From NCBI GenBank assembly GCA_035222895.1, contig JAVYIG010006826.1, forward strand, positions 47,220 to 111,219: a stretch of 64,000 bases of DNA. The letters run 5' to 3'. The first letter of the stretch is position 1, and each line of letters starts with the position of its first letter. The DNA is from Strongylocentrotus droebachiensis. Taxonomy: Eukaryota; Echinodermata; Echinoidea; Camarodonta; Strongylocentrotidae. Shown piece by piece: positions 23,830 through 38,800 of this stretch. A program made the position numbers and the translations under genes. Below the pieces are notes generated by a model. It had not been told where the DNA came from. It did not search any database and saw nothing but the letters and a program-made list of their open reading frames with translations.

Positions 23830-26800
23830 AGAAGAATAAGAAGTAGATACTTAGATAAATAAAGAGAGAGAGAGAGAGAGAAAGATGGGATAGAAAGATG
23901 AGGAAATGAAATTAAAAGAAAATAATATAAGCACCCCCCCCCCTTCTCACATCGCCATACCCTATGTCTTTGTTAATTCGTATTCCATCTATACTACCTC
24001 GTGAGACACTGATAAACAATATTTGTATTCAAGCAGTTATGGTGTGTATTGAAGTCGTAAACTCTATTTGCAATATACCCAAACACAATGCTATGTCAAT
24101 TGCTAAATATACGTACGGTAATACTTTATTTCAGTAGTGGTAACGTTTGGTTTTATCTTTCAAAACGACTGCGGAATATGATTGTAGGAGAATAGTGTCA
24201 TATTTGTTTAGCCTGAGCTTCATATACCTGAGTGAGTGTAAACAATAATCTCCTACTGAATAAATATATTAGTAATAATGTTAGTAATATAAATCGTTTG
24301 CAGTCAGTAGCTTTATGTTTATGGGTTTTATTCTGATTCTATAGAGTATGATAATGATAATAATAATAATGATAGAAATAAAACTAATAATAATACTTAT
24401 AATAATAATAATTATAAAACTAATAATTATAATTGTGATAAAAATAATAACAAGACTTGTAATGAGGATAATGATAACAATAATAACAAATTATTTCTTG
24501 GTGTATGTAGCGCTTAATACAACGATGTATCTATGCGTAGTACAAATATATTACAGAATAACGCAATCACATGATCTTTTGTTTTAATATCTCCGGCTTT
24601 CGCACAAATCCGGTTTATATATCATTTGGCTGAATCATCGAGAATGGACAGGGTTTACCTGAGTATTACAAGTTAAATAACTTTGGAACCAGATACTTTA
24701 CGTTTCTGGATCTAAGAACATGGGTGGGTCGTTAAAGATACACAGAGAGGCTTTAAGGACTATTAAGTGTACTGATGAATACACGTAATATTTACAGCTA
24801 CTTAAAGATACCATGTCCATTTTGTAGTTAACATCAAATTATGTAGAACTTTGCAGGAATTATGAATATGTCATGTATGTCCTATCTGTGAAATATGAAT
24901 ATTAGCAGTGTCCTAATATTCAAATTATGCAAGGAAACCCGTTTACTCGCTAGACTTCACTGTCAGACACTATTGAGTGACTGACTGACGTGTTTTTTTC
25001 TTTGGTAGTCATACACTGAGCTGTAACGGGTTCCTTAGCATTTTGTCTACATCAATAACCCATTACTTGTAATGGCCAAAATGAAACTGATTGAATCTTT
25101 GTGCAGCACAATACGTACGACCATTCGGTTAAAGAGTCTGAAAACCAGACTATTACCTAGGTGATTGCAATCACTTAAGCTGGTTCGACAGCTAATAGTC
25201 GTTATTTTCCCACTAAAAGCCATTTTCAAGCCCTTTCGTTTTGAGGGAAGTTTTAAATTAGTATTGTCTTTCAAATGCCGTTGGAATTTAACCTTTTAAT
25301 TTGTTGGCTTGCAAATGGGACCTTGTAAGCATGCATAATAGAGCAAAATAGCCAATATGCAATTATGTACATAAATATCCTAACATTCACGAAACTGTGT
25401 TATTAATGACAAATGCAGAAAAGGAACAGGAAAAACAAGTCTCTCAAGGTTTTATGGCCTGACTATGCACTTTTATTTGTAACTTTTCCCTATTTACAAC
25501 CTGAATATTTGGATTGTTTGTTTTGCGGTTTCTGTCACATCCTGTAAATAAGGATGTGTTTGGTTTCGATTACTTGTTCAATTAATGCGTGTAATTGTTT
25601 GACCATAATATCCTCGTATTTTTCAAACCTAGTGTTTATGTAGTAGATCGACTGTTGACCTTGATAATTTATATGACGAAATCAACGTTTTTAAGTATTT
25701 ATCATGCTACTGTAAACATGACTGATGACAAAGAGCAAAGGAATGTTTTGTGTTTATTTAACAAATACTGGCAGTGTAGCCTGTCTGGGTGAATTGAGGG
25801 AGGTGTCATCACTTTCTGTGGGGCACTGGTTTTTGTTCTGATTATGATATGGTTGTTGTTTTGTGTTTGTGTATCGAAGTTCATTTCTATAAGACTGATA
25901 TATACTAGGAAGATGAAGAGAAATCAACGTATACCATGATAATGATAATTTGATATGTGGCGCAGTAGCAGATGCCGGACTTGTTTCCACCCCCTCACCC
26001 CCATTATCTGGCACACATGGACCTCAAGTACATAGAACAAAAACTATGATAATAAAGTAGAGGTGTTGTGGTCTAGTGGAAATGTCTCCGCACTGTAGGT
26101 CACAATACACGTGATTCAAATCCCAGCCCTACACTACCCTCCTTTGGCAAGACATTCTTCTAAATTTGCCACTATCCATCCAGGTGTCATTTAAAAAAAA
26201 GGCATCAGGGAGGGTGAGAAGCCTTGTGTTTTTCTAGGGCTGGGGGTTGCTCTTTCTTTTGAGCGCAATTACTTAACAAAATCAACCTATAAGACAATTC
26301 CTAATTCCCTTGTGCGTCATGTATTGAATTGTGTGAACGTGACAACGACGTGTTACGTAAACGGAACATGATTTATATGGGACAGCAATAGGATATTGAA
26401 ATTAACCTTGAGTTGATTTCTCGAAAGTAATTGCGATCGCTTTCCTATCATCTATCCTCACCACATGTTTGATATCAGCTAGCTGTGCCATACCAGAGCC
26501 CATACCTAACACCATAGCAACCTTGCCGAGCCAAACGCTGGATACAGGTTCTTATATCACATGGGAATGCAGCGATGGATACATGATGGATGGCCTGACA
26601 AACACTGCTGTATGGGTGTGCTTAGGTGACGGGTCTTGGCTGGGTCATACACCAATATGCACAGGTAACCGCTCGACATACTCAAATATATCAATCTTAA
26701 TCAGCACGTAATATAGAAAGTTATATGAAAATATATGTTTCTTCGAATTGAGAAGGAAACAACCTACTATGCATGACTCAAGTTTATAAACAATAGACAT

Positions 26801-29800
26801 GTATCAACGTTTATATTATGGTAGATATCGTATTTGTGTCTTTTAGCTTTTGGACCCCTATTTATTTTTCCTTTCTGAATTATGGAATACATTGACTTAT
26901 ACCTAAAACAATTTCCTAAATCATGACCCTTTTTGTTTTTTATGGAGTAAATCGGTATGATATTAATTTTTACCAGATTAATCATGTTAATAAGCGGCAC
27001 GAATTTATTAAATGAGCTGATTGATAGTCGATGGCATAATAATATAGCGATAATAAAGACATCCAAGAAAACATCTCAAGGTCAATTTCGAACCATATTG
27101 CCTGACCATTAGATTTTACATTTTGATTACATAATACGACAATGTAACGTTGGCATATTGGCCCTTGGAATAGACCGCTTCGCTCACATTAGTGTTATGC
27201 ATACTTTTTAAAGAAAGGTTGTTCTTAAGAACCCGGAAACTTGCCCGAGGCTTGATTGACATAGCAACAAGTAATACATGAAGACTGAATTCCAAGTATT
27301 GCAGTTCAGTCATTGATAACAGGTTAATTGAGTAATTCGTCACTAGGTCCCCAGGAAAGAAACATCCATTCATTTGAAAATGTTTGTAAACCGGTCTATT
27401 GCCTTAGATTGATTTTTAGAAAGTAGTTGCTATCATGTTTAATGATCATTACTCATGTTTTTGCAGCTATTGAGTGTCCGTCGCCTCTCATAGCTGCTTA
27501 TTCAGAGCTCGATCCTCTATTGGCTCAAGCTCCCTTGGTAAATCAAACGATATCATATGCATGCAGCAGTAGCATGTACACTCTGATTGGAAGTAACTTC
27601 AATAGATGTCTACAAGATGGCACTTGGGAGAACGATCCTCCCGTCTGTCAAAGTAAGCAGCTTTTTTTATTCCGATGTTTTTCCATGTTAAGTCTTTAAA
27701 AACCCGCACCACATATTTGATCGTGTTTCCTCCGTTATTAGTATCAATGACTATCTCGAACTCTAAATAAATGTAAAATTGCTAAGCTCTAGTTTTTCAA
27801 CTCATGATTTAATAAAAATCATGATTAGCAGATTATGGCTAAATTGTTCATTATATACAAAGATTCAAGATTCAAGATTTTATTGTCCATAATATAATAC
27901 AGAAATTTGTTTTCCATTGGTGTAACACGTAATATATAAAACATCAGACAAAAACATGGTGTCGTGTGCTAAAAACTTCATAGAATATAATGTTGCAAAT
28001 GGTAAAATTGTACAAAGACAAAAGGCAATTAATCGTATACATTCTTAATAATCTACATATCCATAATAGGTAAAAGTCCGTATCATGTTGCTTTGTTTTT
28101 ACTGGATCTTAAAGGGGGGGGGGGGTTATTAAGAAGATCAATTCCATGACATCGTTACTTGTACAAGATGAATTTAAAAAAAGGATTAAATATTGTAGAC
28201 ACCCATTGTATTCGGAAATGCTTCATAGTGTTAATGATAATAATACTTCAGGTTAGCGACATCATTATTAGCACTCCCCTTTCTACGGGGCCTGCAGTTA
28301 TTATTATCTCAGCATTGCCAGGTGAGCATAAACACCTGAACCGAGAGGGAAACCATCTTGTTCAAGGATATCAGCGTCGATCGGGGATCGGACCCTTCAC
28401 CATTGCACAACATTGTTTTGTTGCTATTGTTATTGCTGCTAATCGTTGTTGTCGTTATTTCTTAAAGGGGATTGCGACGATACAGCCAATCATATCAAAC
28501 GATACTCCGATCTCACTTGCTACCGTCGACGTGGTAATACTAATAGTCCGACAAATTGGATAGGATCAAATAACCTTTGCAGTTCTGAAGGGGAGCTACT
28601 TGCCACCGTGAAAGATGCTGAGACACAAACGTTTCTCGTTGAGTTCATTCGCAACCAAATTGGCGACAGTGTTTGGATTGGAGCGATGGAAGGACGAGAC
28701 TGGATGTGGAGACATAGTAAGTTAACTTTAGCTTTGTTAAGTTCTTTTTTCTTTTTTTTCTTCACAATCTTTAGTAGCCTAATATTGGCAAAACGAAAAA
28801 GCAGTGGTATTTAGTGCGACCGTATAAATGTTACCTTCTCTTGTGCACAAAAAAAGACTTTCCTTAACGAAATGACGATGCCTTTTCTAAACCTTCCCTT
28901 AATTCTCTATAGACGTTGGTTATTTCTATCTAAACTATGGATGATAACAATTTAAAAACTATTTTATTTGCTTGCTTGCGGTCACAGAGCTTAATATACA
29001 TCGACCAGATATTTGATCAATTTTGTCTTCATTAACTGATTATGTCGTGGAAACGAACTAACAGGAATGTAAAGTGCAATGTAAATTCAACGATCGGACG
29101 ATCAAGTGTCCCCATCTTGTCAAACCGATTAATCCTAGTCATAGTACTAGGCTAGGAATATTGTGTTTTGAGGTCAAACAAATTGCAATAAAATATTTTT
29201 CACTGCAATGCATTTTAGTAAGGTCTCCAAAATGACATACTAAAAGTCCAAACAAATCCAAGTAGTGGAAGTGTCCCTAATTTGCATAAATCCAAAATGG
29301 CCGCTATTTCGAGGATTTTCACATAGATTTTGTCATATTTGTCAACTTTTATAGGCTGTTGTGGCCCTAAAGGAGTAGGATAAGTGATCTGCTGTACATT
29401 TTGTATCAACTAAAATACCCATATACTACAGGTATATCACACCTGAAACAAATCCCCCCGCACACCCACACCCACAAAATCCAACATGTAATTTATTACC
29501 TTAGCAGATGATGTTATTTCATCATGCACTAGACAAAATAATATCATGTAATTTTATATTGAAAAAACTAAAACAAAAATATTAGTTCCGAAAAACTGGC
29601 CCTTATGAGTATTCGTATAAACACAAGAGCTGTTATAGGGTTATGTATATGGGGGTACAGCCTGTACCTTACATTATCCGTGTAGTGGACTAATTGTGTC
29701 TAATTTCCATAAATCCACAATGGCCGCCAATACTAGGGTTTTTTCCTAGATTTGGTCAAAATATTCACCATACATACCTTTTAGCACACTTTTAGTGTAC

Positions 29801-32800
29801 TTTGAATGTCTAAAATGTTATTTCCAAGAATGTTTTTGTTTGCATAAGGTTTCATATGCCCGGTTGAGTGTTTTAATTTGCTTAAATTCAAAATGGCTGC
29901 TAAATTAAACATTTTTGTAGAGAATTTATTATGATATTTTTTGTCTTATGTTACATTCAGACTAATTGCGACAACACTTATATATGTTGTACAAATATAT
30001 TTATATTTCAAATGTTTCATAACTAGGTTTTTTTTTATTTGCATGTATACACATACATTTTTTTTAAAGTGGGTTAATACATTTTGTGTTGATTCTCACC
30101 TTGCAATGCATTTCAGAGCAGCTATATGTCTATGTTGGTTTACAATCCCAGTGCAATTGTTATTACATGATGCAGGTCATGAGGCCTACAGTTAAGTATA
30201 CATATTTTAATTTGATTAGAGTTGGTAGTCTCCAACAAACAAACATTTATGTGGCATATGCTGATCAGTAGTATCATCAAGTTCTAGGTAGGCCTATAAT
30301 GGTGGTGAGTTGCTACAGTACAACTAGTGCCACGACAATCAGTGCAGGCTGTTGAACATTGGAGGCCATATACTTCCGGCACGTGCATTTCTTGGCTGCC
30401 CAATCTTTCTTGCATCCACATCTGATGACCTTAAGGTGTTATGTGGATGCTGGTGTTTTATCAGTTTTTATTGGAAAGATACTTCCCATCCATGACCTGC
30501 CAACTCAGTTTCCCGATGTCAGGCTGTCTGCCATTCCTTTCCATTCTAATATCAGATAGTACACACGCAGACTGTGGAAATTTCCTGCTGCTGAAGTTGG
30601 TTGCAAAGTCTTTGCTTCTAAGGCAGACAAGATTGGTGATACCTTTACGCAATCTTCTATTGAGTCACCACCATACAGGCATACAAGTGCCTTCTCTCCA
30701 GTTGGAATAATGGCCTCATTCAGGTATGATGCCGGCTGACTAAATACCATGGCAAGCTCACAGAAGTCGTCATTCTTCATGATTTTCTTCAGTGCTACGC
30801 CTTTCCCTAGTCCAAATATGCGAGACGTTGTGTCGCAGTCCAGAAGCACACGACAAAGAGAAAGTAGTCACACACACTACCTCCCAGAGTTTCCTTCAGC
30901 TGTTTGATATTCCATGTTCGGTTCTTCTTGGAGTTGCCTTAATTGGGCTCAGGTGCAAAAAAGGTGTCCTTTGCATTCAGATCAGCGTAGAAGATCAGCA
31001 AGATGAGAAGGTTTGTGTCATCATCGACAAGAACTGTTGCTTTAAACTTCTGTTGCATCACAATTAATTCCAGGATCTGCTCTTCCTCAATTGCTACATC
31101 ACAATGAAGATCAGGAAGATGCTGTCCGTTAGTAGTTGTTCAAGAGAGAACTTAAGTGGGCTGCTCCGCAAAGTTAGCTACTCCACATGGAGCACCTGGG
31201 TGCTGAACAACCTCTGGAAATTCCTATAGTGATCACTATAGGAGCTTCCGGAGGTTTTTTGTACTCGTTGCAGATGTACATTATACAAGTCTGGTATCAG
31301 CATGGTATTTAGAGCAGCATCAACGAGTAAATGGCCCAGCACATGCAGCTCTAGAAATCGCCTTTCCACCCAGCATATATAGCATACACTATACTTCAAG
31401 AAGTTCATGGGGTCCTGATCCCGTCATCAAATGCCCTGCAGAACGATCTGCTTCAAGTTACTGTCACTTGGCTGGCTCCTGATTATTGTGAGTGCCTTCC
31501 ACCATAGCAGCTTATCAAACGTCAAAACGATTGTATAGTATTATACCGTTTAGCAAGGGTACAAGCAAAACGCAGAGTTTAGTAAACACATGCAGGATGG
31601 ATCACTAGGATTCATGTCAATCATGGAGAGAAACAAAGATGACTGATCAGGGTACTTGTCGTTGTTTTTATTATCTGTATCGTTTTGGACCTTTGAAGGC
31701 CTTGGGGACCGCAGTACTAAAGATGTCTTCAACAACACATCAAGGTCAAATTTTGGATCTTCTGGTCCCCGATTCACACTTCTTTCATATTTCTTAACCA
31801 CTGGATAAGAGCATTAGAAGCATTGCGAGATGAGAATTGATGATGCATTTGTAATCCAAGCTAAAGAGGAGCAAGGAGAACCCTTGGACGTATTGCGTGC
31901 ATTATGGCTTGCCCAGTAGATGCCAGCATCACAATCTACCTTTTGGCCAACAAACATGTTCCTCAATAGCAGTTGCAGGGAATCTGTGAGAAATGCAGGT
32001 AAACGCGTCACTTGCAATTTTATTTTAATAACTTGACGTCATTCTGTATACGGTGAGGCAGCAGTCTTGATGATCCGCATTTTCTCCTGATTTGGTGTGT
32101 TGTTCTTTGGCTGCTTGTGGAATTCATACAAAATAGCAAGCTGTGTTACGAAATGTAACTACATCATGCTTTCCTTTCAGTTCAGTTATACAATCCTCTC
32201 ACCGAAGTGCCCCTGTATTTTCTTTTTCATGTATACCCCACTGTAGGCATCATGATCTTTATCCAGAAAATACTCTTGCATCTTAGTAACAAAATCAACT
32301 ACTGTTGTTTGTTCCTCATCATTTTCCTCAAGGGACTTAACTGCTTTTAAGAATGCAGTCAATTTCACCTCATGTTTAGGTCGCCCAGTTTTAGCCTTTT
32401 TGGAAATGCTTGTGCTCACAGAGTATACCATTGGTATTTGTTTTTTTAGTTTTAAAGTTCACCATGCATAGTTTATGGTATACTGCATCAACTGCGGGAA
32501 GATCATTGACAGATGCAAGTCTCCTAGACACATTTTGCGACCAAGTATCATTTCTTTTAATGCATATTTCTACTACAACTACAGTAATAGCACAACCAGT
32601 ACCACAGCAACAACTAAAGCCCCCTTCCTATTGATGTAACTAGGCTCAGGTGTAGGCTTGCCTTTTGTAGCACTGCATATATCGGCGATCAAGAAAGGTG
32701 TACATTCTGTGGCGTCATGAATTACAGGCTTAATTTGACCTCTGAATGACCTTAGAGGAAAAAAGGGGGGGGGGTGTAGTGACAAACTTTGATTAGTTAT

Positions 32801-35800
32801 TGTGCCTTAGTTGATTCTGATATCTTAATTAAAAAAATGTATTGTATTCTGCACATTATAAGCTTTCCATCGATATTATAATGAAACTATTATTGGGTGT
32901 TCTACTCTAAAGTTTTGCAATGAATGACTATGAATAAGGCATCATGGATATCACATAATAAAAGGTTACGGGTCTAACTTAGTTGAATATTTGACAAAAA
33001 TAGTGACTTGAAAGTACAAATAACGCAGTAATATGGACAATTGTACTGTGATGAGCCATTAGCATACAATGTATGCTTTATTTGTCAGATCTCTAAAATT
33101 AAGTAAACTGTTGCACTGGGAATAACTTCTAATTCCAATGACCATGAGGATAATGTAAGGTACAGGTTGTACCCCTAATAGCCCTTCCTACAGCTCTTGT
33201 GTTTGTACGGATACTCATAAGGGCCAGTTTTTCTGAAAATTTTTATTTTAGTTTTTTTCAATATAATTAAAATGACATGATATTTGTGTAGTACATAATG
33301 AAATAACATCATCTGCTGAGGTGATAAATTGATCATAAATTACATATTGGATTGTGTGGGTGTGGGTGTGTGGGGGATTTGTTTCAGATGTGTGATGTAC
33401 CTGTAGTATATGGGTATTTTAGTTGATACAAAATATACACCAGATCACTTTTCCTACTCCTTTAGTGCCACAACAGCCTATACAAGCTGACAAATATGAT
33501 AAAATATATGTGAAAATCCTTGAAATAGCGGCCATATTGGATTTATGCAAATTAGGGACACTTCCACAACTCGGATTTTTTTGGACTTTTAGTATGTCAT
33601 TTTGGGGACCTTACTAAAATGCATTGCAGTGAAAAATATTTTATTGCAATTTGTTTGACGTTTACCTAAAAAAAGACACAATATTCCTAGCCTATACCGT
33701 TTGTTGCCATTTTTATTATAATCCTTGTTTTTTAATAATATTAAAGGGTTCGTTTTTATTCTCATTATTCAAACAACTGCATTTGTTGCAAAAATTATAA
33801 ATTATAATGGGAACTTGGAATTTGTGAACTACAGAACGATAAATGACATGCATATATTTTCAAAATTTTACGATTTTATAAATGTTTCATTCATTAGTTT
33901 TAGTAACAATTGGTCATTAACTCTTAAACATCACACGTAGTACAGCGGATAAGCTCCCAATACAATGAAAATTGTGCATTTTTTGAGAAAAGCATGAAAC
34001 TTCTAGCGTAGTTAGTTTAGACCATAAGATTTATTTTCAGATGTGGAGGGAAGTTCGATTTGACCTCCGATGACCCTGAGAGGTCAAATCCAAAATGGCC
34101 GCCAGTCCGCATGGTCTATTATGTACAAACGGTTAACTTTTAAACCAAATAGTCAAGAGAAACGTTTAAGGTGTCTTTTCCAACTAACTTGGGGATGCCA
34201 ATTCATTTGATAATACTTTTGAGATCGTCAGAACTGAGGGTTTTGCATTTAGGTCAAGGTCAAGGTCGAAATTGACTTAACTCTTATCGTGCCAAGAACA
34301 CTGTTCTGTGCATGCGCTGGCGTGCCACGCTCACATTATTGGGTTTCTGATAGCTTGCCATGCACACATAAACGCTCATTCGCTCGCGTGCCACGGACAC
34401 ATTTTCGTGCATAAGTACACACGCTAATTGAACCTACCTTAAATTAACATGGCACACAGAGGATTAGTGGCTGGCACAAACGCACAATAGGGATTAACAC
34501 TGTGGCACTGGGTGAATTGAATGGGGGCAGCTTAAGAGTTAAAAATAGCAAGTTTTGAATGGTTACAAAAAAAATTCCCATTCATTTTTCATTTATTCTC
34601 CCCTATGTTCTCAAATTTCTTAAGAAATGGTTCCCCTGTATAGTCCCCCACCTTAATCCCTTTCAGTTAGTTTATTTCACAATTTGATTTGACCTCTGAT
34701 GACCCTGACAGGTCAAGTCCAAAATTAGCGCCTCCAGTCCGCATGGTATAATTGTACAAACACGCTTAACTTGTGAACCAAATAATCCAGAAAAACGTTG
34801 AAGGTGTCATTTCCAACTAACCTGGGGATGCCAATTCATTTGGAAATAAGTTTGAGATCGCCAGAACTCAGGGTTTTGCATTTAGGTCAAGATCAAGGTC
34901 AAAATTGACTAAAAAATAGCATGTTTTGAATGTTTACAAAACGTTTTCCCATTTAATTGTCATTTGTTTTCCCCTATGTCCCCAAATTTCTTTAGGAGTG
35001 GGTCCCTGCATAGTCCCCCATCTTCATCCCTTTCAGTTAGTTTATTTCACTAATTATAGCACCACATCATTATTTGTCTTGTAACTGACCATATGCATAG
35101 CATGGTCAGTGGGCAGCTAATAAAATGGCAAAAGCCTCAGTTCAAGTCAGGAAACTGCCCCTTTCCATTACTCCTCAATAATACTGGTAAGTTGTTCTTT
35201 AAGTTACTTTGTGTTTTATTTGGTTCTAAGTAATTTCAAGGATCACTACATAGTTTGAGGAACAGGCCATAAAGCAAAATAACGGTTCTGCTAACTCTAG
35301 ACAACATCACCATGACCAGCAGCCTGGAGTGCAGACAGAATTCCTGAGGGATTCCTAGTCATTGGCACAAGCGACATATCATGGACACCCAAGTGGCTGA
35401 AACGGAAAGAAGGATTGAGACCCTAGGTGAGGAGCAGTACACAAAGTTTGTGACAGAAAGGCTAGAGCAGTGTACGACACTTGTCACACAAACACTTCAT
35501 ACAAACAAGTTGCCACTTTTTAGTCGGCTGCCGGCCAAAGTTAACTTTTCGAGGACGTACATCTCGTGTCAGACACGTGATGGAGATATGGATAATTTCT
35601 TCTCCCATGAAAACCAGGCAGCCCAGCAAGCTTTGTTAACTGGAGGAAAATGCGGTTTGGATTTAAAGCAGATCTACTTCGCTGCCTGGTATTAAATGTG
35701 CCCGAAAACAATAGTGCACATGTGGCCCGAGCAATAATTATTGATGGTGAAGCTGTGGTTCAAATACTCAATCCTGGAACATCAAGAACATTTCAAGAGT

Positions 35801-38800
35801 ACGGAGAAAAAGTCTTTGCCCAATACATCTTTGCTCACAACTCGAGAAAAGCATCCGCATCGACCTTGGCTAGGGTGTATCCTTACCTGCTAGCCTGAAA
35901 GCCTCAATAAGGCCGGAAAGGGGAAAGGGCAATAGGAAAAGGGTGGCTCCTTCTACTGTGCTGCAAAAAAGTTGGAAGGACTTCCTTCGAGTCAATGAGA
36001 ACAAAACCTAATTGTTTGCTTTCCTGTCACGCGAAGAAGTTCATCTTCCTCTACCACAGGGCAAGGAACTGTATGCAACAGATGGAACTAGAGAACTCTG
36101 CTCTCCTGCTGAGTCACACTTGGAAGGCCTTGCTCCATGCTTGCACGGGGATAGGCTGACACTGCCGTCTTAACTTTAATTGTGTACCTCTCTCTACAGT
36201 AAACATTTTCTGTCCCTGTTATTTTTCAAGTCTCCCAGGAACCTATTCTTTACAAGCGCTGCTTTTCTATAGGTTCCTGCACATTTCACAGTTTGTACTT
36301 TTGTCTGGGTTTCCTTTAAATGATATTAGTTGTCAAACATATGTGATGATTACCTTGTCAATTAATATAATCATTTTTTTTTTTAAATTATGAAACAATA
36401 TGTCTTTTATGTATATTTTGTTATCTGTATTATTTCTGCATGTGAAATGTGAAATCAATAAACTCAAACTCAAACTCAAACACTCGTCTACTTCTGCATG
36501 TGGCAGACAGATGCTGTACAAAAAGGGTGTAAAAGGGTAACCATACGTATTGTTGGTACTGATGCGGTCGTACTAGCCGTGGCTTCATTCAGCAAGACAT
36601 TCAGCTTTCGGTACATAGCTTTGCACTAAATAGTTGCCACCATGATTCCGACACAATGTATGACTCTCTCATTTCTTGCATGCGTTCACCGGGTGTGACA
36701 CTGTTTCTGCATTCAGAGGAAAGAAGACTGCCTGGGAAACTTAGATGTCTTTCCCAGAGTGGAATGATTCCTTCAGTGACCTCCTTGCCTAGTGAGCCTC
36801 AGTAAAGGATCAATGTTACTGCCAGAGCGATTTGTGGTGCTGATACGACCGAACCAATGAGAGCATGATAATGAATGATGCCAGGAAACAAGTCTAGAAA
36901 CCTGGAGAACTTTCCTCCAACCCAGGCAGCACTCAAGCAGCACATCAAGCGCACTTGCTACCAGGCCAACTGTTGGAACCGGATAGTGGCCAAGAATCCA
37001 GAGATGCCAGAGCCATCTGACTTTGGCTGGACAAACGAAACAACTGGGTGGCTGCCTCTTTGGACCCCTCTCCCGTACACTAAACTGTGCTCTTGTTCTG
37101 GAGACTGTTAGATTTTGATCGTTACCATTAGGATACTCATAAGTTGTGGGCAGTGCTAAATTCATGTGGATATCTATAGCTGTGGTAATGAACAGGTTTT
37201 AGGTCGTATTTGGAATAACTTTTTTGGTCTTCTGGGCCCAATTTCAGAAAGCTGCTTACCGGTAAGCAAATTTTCGTGCTATAACTGTAGCAGAAAAAAA
37301 TTGCTTAAGCAGGTTAGCAAGAAAACAAGGCGTCCACCTTGCGCGTTCACAATGGATTTGCATTGTTACAAAATTCATTTTTGCCCAGTAAGAAGCATAA
37401 GTTTAATGCTTTTTCGTGTGCTTACGGTTAGCAGTGCTATAAAATAGAAACTCATACGTAAGCAGAGAACCGGCCGATAAGCAGCGCTAAAAAATTTGGC
37501 CCTGGATAGTCAAAGTGGTGGTACATTGGTCTTTTTATTATTAAAAAAAATAATGACAACAAAAAAACATCGACACTTTTTTGGCCTAATATGACCTTGT
37601 CCTTGACCTTATTGCAAATCCCTGAGTTCTGGCGATCTCAAAAGATTTGCTTGATGAATTGGCATCCCCAAGTTAGTTGAAAATGACACTATTTGGTTTA
37701 AAAGTTAACGCGTTTGTACATTAGACCATGCGGACTGGCGGCCATTTTGGATTTGACCTCTCAGGGTCATCAGAGGTCAAATCAAATTGTGAAATAAACT
37801 AACTGAAAGGGATTAAGGTAGGGGACTATACAGGGGAAGCATTCCTAAAAAAATTGAGAACATAGGGGAGAAAAAATGATAAATAAATGAGATTTAACCT
37901 TTTTTAACCATTCAAAACTTGCTATTTTTTAGTAAATTTCGACCTTGACCTTGACCTAAATGCCACACTCTGAGTTCTGGCGATCTCAAAAGTATTACCA
38001 AATGAATTGGCATCCCCAAGTTGGTTGAAAATGGCAACTTAAACGTTTTTTGGATTATTTGGTTCAAAAGTTACCGCGTTTGTACATTAGACCTTGCAGA
38101 CTGACAGCCATTTTGGATTTGACCTCTCAGGGTCATCAGAGGTCAAATCAAATTGTGAAATAAACTAACTGAAAGGGATTAAGGTGGGGGACTATACAGG
38201 TGAACCATTTCTTAAGAAATTTGAGAACATAGGGGAGAATAAATGAAAATGAATTGGAATTTTGTTTGTAACCATTCAAAACTTGCTATTTTTAGTCAAT
38301 TTTGACCTTGACCTTGACCTAAATGCAACACCCTGAGTTCTGGCGATCTCAAAAGTATTACCAAATGAATTGGCATCCCCAAGTTAGTTAGAAATGACAC
38401 CTTAAACGTTTTTTTCTGGACTATTTGGTTCAAAAGTTAAGCGTACTTGTACATTAGACCATTTGGACTGGCGGCCATTTTGGATTTGACCTGTCAGGGT
38501 CATCAGAGGTCAAATCTGACTTCCCTCCACATCTGAAAATAAATCTTATGGTGAAAGCAAACTATGCTAGAAGTTTCATGCTTTTCTCAAAAAGTGCACA
38601 ATTTTCTTGCTAAGCCGCTGCACTAACGTTTGCTTTGTGTTCGTATTGCAAAACATTATATTTTCTGTCTCATTTCTTTTAAATCGGACATTGCGATTTG
38701 ATTTACTAATAACTATATATCTTGGAATCATTAATTCAAAATAATTTGTCTTTTACACTGCATTATTATGATACCGCATTACTAATTTTCAGTCAATTAT

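Larger units (their letters stand above)
33938..38625 (+). mobile_element. DNA transposon 2, 4.7 kb, long TIRs, ACG target duplication
   Basis: The ends are TAGTACAGCGG... and ...CCGCTGCACTA, flanked by ACG (33935-33937 and 38626-38628). Gene C has the empty site CACACGTTTGC at 60557-60567. The terminal arms (about 33938-34920 and 37600-38625) contain subterminal units with GGTCAAATCCAAAATGGC or its inverse. There are two units on the left and three on the right. Remnants of a plus-strand gene lie between. Confidence 0.9.

Noticed and set aside
18358..25274. Similar minus-strand open frames at 18358-18552 and 25047-25274
   Set aside because: Both lie inside the MITE-like repeat; similarity follows from shared repeat DNA and no start context or splice sites support coding.
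34020..38560. CRISPR-like array of repeated GGTCAAATC units
   Set aside because: Units lie in inverted arms of a transposon in a eukaryotic genome, with irregular spacing.
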